Origin: Ciona intestinalis
Taxonomy: Eukaryota > Chordata > Ascidiacea > Phlebobranchia > Cionidae
Assembly (NCBI RefSeq): GCF_000224145.3
Contig: NW_004190470.2
Span: 19,482 to 83,481, forward strand
DNA length: 64,000 nt
Reading direction: 5' to 3'
Positions within the stretch are counted from its first letter, which is position 1. Each line of letters begins with the position of its first letter. This document shows positions 56,301 through 64,000 of this stretch, one piece after another. The notes under the pieces were generated by a model. The model was not told where the DNA came from. It searched no databases and saw only the letters and a list, made by a program, of their open reading frames with translations. A program made the position numbers and the translations under genes.

Positions 56301-58157
56301 CAGAAGAATTTACTCATAAATTAATATACACTTTTTCTTTTAACATAAAGGACTTTTCTTTTTGAAAATGATAACAATGAATATTATCAGTCAAAATAAC
56401 AAAAAAGTGGTTAAAATGTGCTATGAAAACAAAAAAATCTGTTTAATAAGAATTAGGGTATAAAAGTATGTAGCTTAAACTTAACATACTTCAAATTTTT
56501 CACAAAAAATGTATTATAAATAATTAGTTTAAACAAAACAGAATGTGATGAAATAAAATGAGCATAAGAAACAATCTGTATAATAATTTTGATGCAAAAG
56601 AATAACTGCTATTTCCCAAATTTGTTTGTTTTATAAATACTAAATAGTTCCGACTAATACTGACCTATAGGAGGGTCCACAGAGATCTTATAATAGTCCA
56701 CGTCAACAACTGGAGACCATCTTACTGTCATTGAGTTTGCTTGTAATGTTGTTTGATTGACAACCACATTTCTTGGGGCAGGCAATGCTGACAAGGAATA
56801 AAATATCAACTTTTATTTGCCTTTCGATTACGGTAGTGAAGATTAAGAAATGGAAAATAAGGAAAAGACAGGATATAGGGAGACAGACACAGTCAAAATC
56901 ATATTTACATTTAAATAGTTAAAAAAGCAGCAGGCTCACCACAACCTTGTTGCATTGGTAATATTCCATTGTGTAAACGTCATACTCTAATTTGGGAGAG
57001 TTTGAAAATGGAAAATATACTAACTGGTCCCACATGAATGGTTAAATTTCTTCCATACACACAGAAAAAATTAAAAATACCATATACAAAGTTAAACATT
57101 CTGTATCTTATATACATTATGTAACTCAGAAGGGGGGAAAAGCAACAAGCCATCTACTATAGCAAAATTAGTAATAGAAAGATATCTGAGGTGAGATTGC
57201 TCTATGAGTAAAAACAATGGCTACTGTTTATTCATGCAACAAAAAATCTAATGTATGATTACACATGGTGAGAAATAACTTAAAAAGATTAAAATTTACT
57301 TGAATATTATAAAGTGAATAAACTGTTTGGCACTAATGAAAAATTCCCTGGTATGTTAAAGATTGCGTTACATAGAGGGAGGATTCTTCACTATCATCAC
57401 AGAATATGCAACATACCGGTTCTCTGAGATATATAAGCTGCAATTCCAACATTGTTTCCTTGTACAGCTCGTATGGTGAACTCGTATTCAGTGTTGGGTT
57501 GCAAACCTCGAATTCGAGTGAATTTCTCTCGGATTCCAGAACCGGTTCCCGTTGCTGTTAAACTAATGGGTGAAACTCGAACCTGAAAAAATTAGGGGTA
57601 GTAGTAATAACAACTAACGCCAGAAATAGTGAAAAAAAACTATTTTTTAAAATCAAGTAAAAAAGATTTTGCAATATTTCTACAGTGGTACTTTCCCTGT
57701 TTGGGGACTACAGATAATCGAAATTCGAAATCGATTCGGGGAAGGCTGATGTATTTATCTGCTTTTCTTAATACCCAAGTCTAAAACGACAAACTATAAA
57801 CCATAACTTACGGTGTAACTTTCCGCTTTCGGTACAACGTCCCAAGTCAGCCATACTGACGTATGGGTAACCGAGTTAGGGGTAACTACAACATTCACGG
57901 GGGCGGCAAGGGGTGGTCGATCTGCGGTAAAATAGGATTTTTAGAAACATTGAGCTAATTTCATACGCTCGTCTGTCGAATTCGATGGTTGACTTAATCT
58001 TTCTCAACATTTTTCTTTAAAAAAAAGCTTCCTAGTTGTTTTAACTCACGTAAATTTAGTTACTATACGATATTGCACGCTCCCACTTACGTATTCCTTG
58101 TGTAAACGCTTCTGATATCAATAAAACCCAAACTAAAGCCGACAAAACACGGTCCAT
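53340..58157 (-). CDS. secreted FN3(x3) + LCCL protein, 3' end missing
   Basis: Exons 58091-58157, 57812-57921, 57417-57582, 56665-56787, 55784-55924, 55044-55215, 54474-54565, (54003-54045, less sure), 53857-53923, 53340-53473. Signal peptide MDRVLSALVWVLLISEAFTQ. Three fibronectin type III domains, each split across two exons: TSVWLTWDVVPKAESY..., MTVRWSPVVDVDYYKI..., TIGFHWQQVDGTLGYRI..., with typical ends such as LQPNTEYEFTIRAVQG and MSANTQYTVIIVPYN. An LCCL domain follows (VICPAGCARHRNSVYGT; YICSAAIHDGRIDNELGG; FVGTLMHGIVSQE). The last exon seen ends in phase 2 at a GTGAGT donor, so more exons lie in or beyond the gap at 52536-53035. Probably an extracellular matrix or secreted protein. 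The tiny exon 54003-54045 has a weak donor; without it the frame would not join. Confidence 0.82.
54115..54235 (+). mobile_element. MITE fragment (Cimi-1-like)
   Basis: AACTGGTAGTAAACAAAGAA ... GAATATTATGTGCTAACG; both termini lost. Intron of the FN3/LCCL gene. Confidence 0.7.
54240..54455 (-). mobile_element. SINE (Cics-1-like), sense to host gene
   Basis: Tail AAATATAACTTATTTAACCT side at the left, body TGACAGTTGAACAACCCATT. FN3/LCCL gene intron. Confidence 0.72.
54785..55040 (-). mobile_element. SINE (Cics-1-like), sense to host gene
   Basis: CGAGTGGCCGGAAAAACAAC ... GTGACCACTGGGATGGAGCA; the head is lost just before exon 55044-55215. Confidence 0.75.
55272..55412 (+). mobile_element. 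SINE 3' part (Cics-1-like), antisense to host gene
   Basis: CACCCACAAAGTAACA repeated, then AACTCGTAAGCTGGCATGAA ... GTAAGTTACATTCATTACAT. Confidence 0.8.
55597..55750 (+). mobile_element. MITE (Cimi-1-like), internally deleted
   Basis: TAGTAGGTTGAGGGGAGATG ... GTCCCGTATTCCCCACCCTA; ends about 30 bp from exon 55784-55924. Confidence 0.83.
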
Positions 58158-58347
58158 GGTACATACAACTACAACATACAAACGAGCTACAAATTTCTTA
58201 ATACGATTGTCGTCTGATTGGTGAACGTACAAAACACGTCATGGACGCCTCGGGATACGGCGAGAAACAAGTATGATGACGTCATGCGAAGACGAATTTC
58301 CAGACTCCGCCAAACTGGCTTGTGCAATCGCAATTATGGTTCGTTGT

Positions 58348-58542
58348 TATATATAGTAACGTGGGGGTAGATGGGACATCGTTTCATTAATTTTTCTCGT
58401 CCTATTTGACAGTAAATTAAAAATATTCATAGAATTATAAAACTGTATCCTCTTATACACCGTTGTTATTTGTTTAAAACACAATCAAGATATTTTGGTG
58501 TTATGTGCCAAAGGTGTCCCGTCTTACTCTACAATACTATAT
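58348..58542 (+). mobile_element. MITE (Cimi-1-like)
   Basis: TAGTAACGTGGGGGTAGATG ... GTCCCGTCTTACTCTACAAT; intergenic, upstream of the FN3/LCCL gene. 58543-59269 holds nothing else I can support. Confidence 0.82.
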
Positions 58543-59269
58543 GTTTATTTGGTAGTTCTACATAAAATGTGGATTAGATTTCGGACACGCAAACAATAAA
58601 TGTACCATGACTTGTAATCGGCAAATATAGCTTCTAAATAACGTTCATACACAGTATTTTAAGTAACGTTGACAAAAAAACTAAACTCATTTTTTTTCTT
58701 GACCGAGGTTACCAGACAATTATAAGAACAGAATTTATTTAAATCATGTTGTTAGTAACTGGTTCAACGTGAAAAAGTGCTCCCTTGCGACACCATACGG
58801 AAAGATAATACTGGGCGCAAAACGGAGGAATGGCAGGCAATACGACAATGTACAAACATTCTGTTCAATTGCAACAATAAGTTGATAGGAAAGTGTGGTA
58901 CCAATTATTTGTGTAAATACTACAATAAAGAAGGGAGCAGTAAAACGGGTAAAAAAGTAAAGCACTTGTACTAAAAAATTTGATTTGGCAAAAATAAAAA
59001 CATGATCAAATTTATGAAGACAGCACACTGTTCTAAAAAAACAATACTTACGTTGAGGTTAGCGTACAACGTTCAGTAAATAGTGGGAGGGAGATTAAGA
59101 ATGTATTTATACTGCATGCATTATTACTGCAAGTGTGTATGGTTGGTGGTAACAATGCATATAAGTGAAAAATGATGAAATAAAAAAAAAACTTTGTACA
59201 AAAAGTAGTTTGTTGTATATGATCAGGATGTTTGGTCTATTTTAAAATTGCAACTTTGGAGGTGTAACT

Positions 59270-62200
59270 TTACTGATCTAGGGTTAAATTAGGGGGTTCT
59301 TCAGTGGCAAGTGGGGCCTGTACAGAGTCGATCAACGAAGTTTCAACCGATTCAATAATTTCGGTAGTTTCACCCTGACTGGGGTGGCTGAGGTATCCAC
59401 CTGCAATATTGCCAGCATAGGTCCTTGTGACCATTGCAGTCTGTGGTGTGGCTTCGGCACCACCGGCAGGATTTGGCGGCGGTTGCCGCTTGGCATTAGC
59501 TGGCACGATATGGCAGAACTCCCCCCTTTCCTCGCCCCTTACCCACCATAAGGGCGCGCTCGCAAAGCACTCCTGGTGGTCGCAATACAGTATATGATCG
59601 CTATGAACATGATGATGTTCGTATCCATGTTCGCTTACTTCCTTGCATTCACAGTACGGGGGATTTCCCTCGTTCAAACCAGAATACTCGTCGTTGGGTG
59701 TGGCACCATTGCTAAAGAAATATTAAAGGTTTGTTTAACTTTTTACTACATATTATTTGTTTTGTAAGAAAACTAGTGAACAATTTAAAATCCACTGAAT
59801 CATTTAAAAAAAACCTAACAATTTAAAAAAATGAAAAAAACAAAAATAGTTTTAGCTTATATGTATAAAAAAAGAGATTAATTATAAAATTAAACACTTT
59901 ACACATCTGATTGGCTTACTTCTATTTAATACAAGAATGCAAATAAACAAATGGGTACAACACATGTTTAGTAATTATTATTGTATTCTATAACCTATAC
60001 AATTTATTGACAAGGCCTTTAGGACAGTAGCCTTGTGTCCACTATTAAGACAGTGGAAAACTTAAACTATCGACTTGATAAATGCGCGTCNNNNNNNNNN
60101 NNNNNNNNNNNNNNNNNNNNNNNNNNNNNNNNNNNNNNNNNNNNNNNNNNNNNNNNNNNNNNNNNNNNNNNNNNNNNNNNNNNNNNNNNNNNNNNNNNNN
60201 NNNNNNNNNNNNNNNNNNNNNNNNNNNNNNNNNNNNNNNNNNNNNNNNNNNNNNNNNNNNNNNNNNNNNNNNNNNNNNNNNNNNNNNNNNNNNNNNNNNN
60301 NNNNNNNNNNNNNNNNACAAAGTAACATACATGGTAACTCGTAAGCTGGCATGAGGTGTTAAACCCGTGTGATAACGACTGTTGTTTTCCGGCCACGCGA
60401 GGATAAAGTAAGTTACATTGATTGATTGATTGATGTAAAGGCTAGATGGGAGCATACCAAGCATCCAACCTTGGCCAGGCTTTTAAAGAAAAATCTCCAC
60501 CTTTGGAAGTGACAGGCTTCAACATCTAGTAAGGTCCATGCTATAACACCCTGGGTGTTGAGATAATAGGCAACTCTAGCCCAAATCTCAGGTCCCATGG
60601 CATGCCCTGTAGGACCTTACTCACACAAAATAAAACCAAAATTGCTAGGCACAACATAGGTTTATGCACATAAAAAAGGAAACCTTTCCTTACCTGGCTG
60701 TTATTTTATCATTACTTGGTTTTCTGCCCAAAAACTTCTTAATATTGGTCATGCTCCTTCTGTATATTATACCTGATGCTGCAAGAGCAATTATCACGAA
60801 CACAAGAGCCCCACCAGCGATCATGAATGCCGTATCACGGCGCGATATTTGCTGCTTTACCACTATATTATTACTCTTGTTGTCGTTATCTGAACTATCA
60901 TCACCTGGAATAAGTTAAGGAATTTAAATTTTGATTTATTACATAGACAAACTTTATAACATATAAAATAGAAAACATAATAACATACACAAACTTTAAA
61001 ATGTACAAAATAGAGGATTGCATAACATAGAAAAAAAATGTTTCAGAGGTTGTATGGAATGATCCACATTGATATAATGTGAGGTATAAGTGAATACAAA
61101 ATTTTTTTCATTACAAGTGAACAATAGTATGCGAACAAATAATGCCGTAGAGTTAAGGAATAGGTAGGGGTTAGTAACTACAGGGGTAAGGGCCCAAAAG
61201 TTATGGGGTAAACAATTTACAACTATGAGTTGGCCAGGGATACACAATGTCTGCGTATGATGTAAGCAAATTTTTAATTTCAATGATAAAGAAACTCGTT
61301 TTTTTTCTCTCTAAAACATCAGAGTGTCTGCTCAAGATACTTATAAAGAACTATTATTTTGAGAAGTTACGAAAAGTTTACGCAGAAGGAAATTAATTTT
61401 GTGCAACCTTGGAGTTGACTAAAGTACTAATTTTTTTTCATTTTTTGGTAAATTTACTAAGATTCGATTTTGAAAATTATTCACACATAAAAACTTACCA
61501 TAATGATTTTTCGCGTGACCAGGGTCGGAAACTTCATCATTATCGACGTTTCTAATTCCCTGCATCACCACTAGAGGGCTTGAGTGATTGTTCGGCATTT
61601 CAAATACAACAAGGTTCGAAACTGGGGATTTTCCACGAGAATTGTATGCCTGGTTTAAAAATAAAAATAACATCAACCAATGTGGTCTAAGTTCCAACTA
61701 CATGTTACTATGTTAGTAAATGAATGAAACTTAGTTTATTCTTACATGGCCAAAAAAAGACAGTCGTTATAACATGAGTGTTCTGTACAGTCGTTATAAC
61801 ATGAGTGTTCTGTTTCATACACCTCGTGCCAGCTTACGGATTACCATATGTGTTACTTGTTTTTATGTATAGCTAACAATTTGTATAACCCATTAGTGAC
61901 CACTGGGTTAAAGCAATTTCTGTTAAGTGTCTTGCCTAAGGAGAGATACGGCCACAATGGTAGCAACGACAAGCCTTGAATTTACATCACTTTACCAGAA
62001 ATAAAACTAAATAAGCGACAGCACACAGCCAGTCAGGTCAAAAAACAACAAACAAAGTATCATATAATGTAATTCAATCCTATAATGAGGAAATACAAGA
62101 TCAAGTAAAGCGCGCATGGCTGCAGCATATACCAAGGCTTTGCATTAGTGCTAATTTGTAAAATGTAACTCCTTAAAATTTTATTGTGCCGTAAACAAAT

Positions 62201-63499
62201 ACAGAAAATGCAGGAACACAAAAATTTAGGAAAAAAATTACGCAGCTTAAGAAAGTCACCTTGTATCACCCTGCGACATAATTGCCCTTAAAGGTTAACC
62301 AGCTACGGCAATTTGCCACATGCTCATTTTTAAAGATACAACATTATACCCAATAGTGTCAAATGCATTTTTTGAATAAATTTAATAGGACTAATATAAA
62401 CAAATCAAGAAGTACGTCAATTTTTCTGCCACAGTAACAAATAACGCTATAATAACAAGCAGCTGCTTATCGAAGAGTTTCATGGACCTTAATAACAGTA
62501 GTCATAGTTCATCAAAGTTTCCAAGAAAATAAGATTGGCTAACATTGTTTTATTATGAAAACACAAGAAATCCAGCAAAATGACCACCCACCTGGATTTT
62601 AACATTGTACAAAACACCAGACTGAAGTGAAGTCAGTTCATATGACGTCGCTAATGCATTTTTTAATCTTTTTTTCTTGTGTTTTCTCTTGCGACGATCA
62701 GATGGCCAATATAGTATGAGATATCCGTTTAATTTCTTGCTCATGGCTTCATCATACTAGTAAAGGTTTAATAGTTTAATTTATATATATATAAAAAAAA
62801 TTACAGAAAAAATATGTATAAATTTATTATAAATTAATAATATGCATATTCTCTTTAAAATTCACAGAGAACATGTGTAATATATATATATATACATATT
62901 ACAACATTACACATATTCTTTTTAATATTACCAAAAAAAATAAACAGAATAATGTTGTCTATGAACCAATGGCCAAGGAAATACACTACGCTTTTTTCAT
63001 ACCAGATGAGTGGTTAAAAGGTTGTTTACGGTAGATAAAACGCCGGAAATAGACTGGTAATAAATTCTGCGAATCTGACCCTGATCTGATGTTCATATAG
63101 TTAAACGATTCTTGTATGGTAAAGTACAGTAATGATCCGGTGCTACGAAAACGCAACCAACAAAAATCAAGTCCAACCACTAATAGTAATAGAGAAATAT
63201 ATTTCACCTAAATGGCATCGTCAGTCTCTTATTTAAATAGAATCAAATAGGGAAATAGACTAGGTTTTTTTATACCAGATGAACCCTTAAACGATTTTTT
63301 ACTATAACTTAGTAACTTACACTCCAATTAATTTGAACATTGCTCCAATTGGTGGAAACCACACTTGTGATTTCTGGTGCAGACATAAGTATTTTTGGGC
63401 TCTGGTTTCCAAAGTCTGTGTAATGCGGGTCAGTGCTTGACGATGGACGAGATCTGCCATATGTGTTCACTGAAGTAACCCGGAACTTATAAGCAGCAC
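59270..63499 (-). CDS. single-pass FN3 receptor, 3' part
   Basis: Exons 63321-63499, 62592-62756, 61499-61649, 60694-60904, 59270-59711, all in phase; the first begins mid-codon, so the 5' end lies beyond the window. Fibronectin type III segments: AAYKFRVTSVNTYGRS, then IWSN-type strand VQINWSYDEAMSKKLNGYLI with a Lys/Arg-rich loop (RRKRKHKKKRLK) and LTSLQSGVLYNVKIQ. A juxtamembrane acidic stretch (DDSSDNDNKSN) leads to a transmembrane helix (TAFMIAGGALVFVIIALAAS) and a basic stop-transfer (IIYRRSMTNIKKFLGRK). The ~147-residue cytosolic tail is His/Cys-rich (YCECKEVSEHGYEHHHVH, CDHQECF) then Pro/Thr/Glu-rich, ending PPNLTLDQ. No kinase or phosphatase domain, so a cell-adhesion or guidance-type receptor is likely; family not identified. 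Confidence 0.82.
60317..60435 (+). mobile_element. SINE 3' part (Cics-1-like), antisense to host gene
   Basis: ACAAAGTAACATACATGGTA ... GTAAGTTACATTGATTGATT; its body is lost in the N gap at 60091-60316. Intron of the FN3 receptor gene. Confidence 0.82.
61712..61990 (-). mobile_element. SINE (Cics-1-like), sense to host gene
   Basis: The tail near 61712 lies about 60 nt upstream of the acceptor of exon 61499-61649. The 3' part carries a short local duplication (ACAGTCGTTATAACATGAGT twice); head near 61985 with CAAGCCTTGAA. Confidence 0.8.
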
Positions 63500-63536
63500 C
63501 TGGGAAAAATATTATTAAAAAAGTTTATATATATAT

Positions 63537-63735
63537 ATAGTAGGATGGGGAAAGACGGGGCACCTTAAGTACAAATTATCCAAATCTTCTGATCAGGTTT
63601 TAAACAATTAACAACGATCTATGGGAGTCGTAAGGATATAGTTTTATAAATTTTTTAAATGTTCTTTGTTGACTACTAAATAGGCAAGATGAAGAAAACA
63701 GAGTTAAAAGGTGTCCCATCTACCCCCACCCTACT
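63537..63735 (-). mobile_element. MITE (Cimi-1-like), full length
   Basis: TAGTAGGATGGGGAAAGACG ... CCATCTACCCCCACCCTACT in a TATATA tract; first intron seen of the FN3 receptor gene. 63740-64000 has no recognisable exon. Confidence 0.86.
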
Positions 63736-64000
63736 GCATATGTATATTATATATATATATATATACATTATAGTCAGAGGGGGACTCAACATTAGCGGTG
63801 TATGGGGACATGGGGCGACATGTTATCTCAACAATTTTGAGGCAGAATTGACATCATATGCTTTAGCATCCCATTTTTAAAATAAAAATCATATTTTATT
63901 CCAAAATGGGCACACCAACGAAATATAAATTTTGTGTATTGATAGAAATGCTTTAATATAATCTGATGTGCCTCAAAAATTTAGAAAAAATCTACAAGTT

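Noticed and set aside
58744-59028. Minus-strand 94-codon hydrophobic open frame
   Set aside because: Between two FN3 genes, no splice signals, no family match; probably random.

Overview
ORGANISM. The window looks like nuclear DNA of a solitary ascidian, most likely Ciona (intestinalis type). It is AT-rich and has compact intron-bearing genes of clear animal type. It also holds a glycosyl hydrolase family 6 gene, a family tunicates share with their horizontally acquired cellulose synthase, and two dense short-repeat families. One is a ~190-bp MITE with termini like TAGTAGGGTGGGGGAAGATG, resembling the described Ciona element Cimi-1. The other is a tRNA-headed SINE with an ATTC-repeat tail, resembling Cics-1. 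Runs of N are assembly gaps (1627-2488, 10209-10258, 18879-18928, 38024-38073, 52536-53035, 60091-60316).

LAYOUT. (-) 151-598: last two exons of an unrecognised proline-rich protein. (-) 3261-7211: type II membrane METTL24-like methyltransferase. (-) 8948-13765: membrane-anchored epoxide hydrolase (EPHX3/4 group) with a complete hAT-type element in one intron. (-) 14410-21734: FKBP8-like tail-anchored immunophilin. (+) 22485-24585: theta-class glutathione S-transferase, divergent from FKBP8. (+) 25295-26114: 81-residue precursor with signal peptide, Arg/His core and acidic tail, built like ascidian antimicrobial peptide precursors. (-) 28103-32097: GH6-like membrane protein lacking the usual catalytic acid motif. 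(+) 34901-40291: unrecognised secreted protein of 12 exons joined only by phase-1 introns. (-) 42186-49027: PSME4/PA200 in only five exons. (+) 52110-52344: secreted collagen-like first exon running into a gap. (-) 53340-58157: secreted FN3(x3)+LCCL protein. (-) 59270-63499: 3' part of a single-pass FN3 receptor whose 5' end lies beyond the window.

HOW IT FITS TOGETHER. There is no operon or cassette; these look like independent host genes. Several concern detoxification (epoxide hydrolase, GST), protein quality control (FKBP8, PA200) or surface/secreted functions (AMP-like peptide, GH6-like, collagen-like, FN3/LCCL). The most novel items are the Arg/His peptide gene, the all-phase-1 secreted gene, repeat insertions that touch gene structure (SINE tails next to splice acceptors, a MITE-supplied stop codon), and the GH6-like protein with an altered active site.

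Exon boundaries were read by eye from GT/AG (one GC/AG) signals, reading-phase continuity and remembered family sequences. No alignment or transcript data were available.
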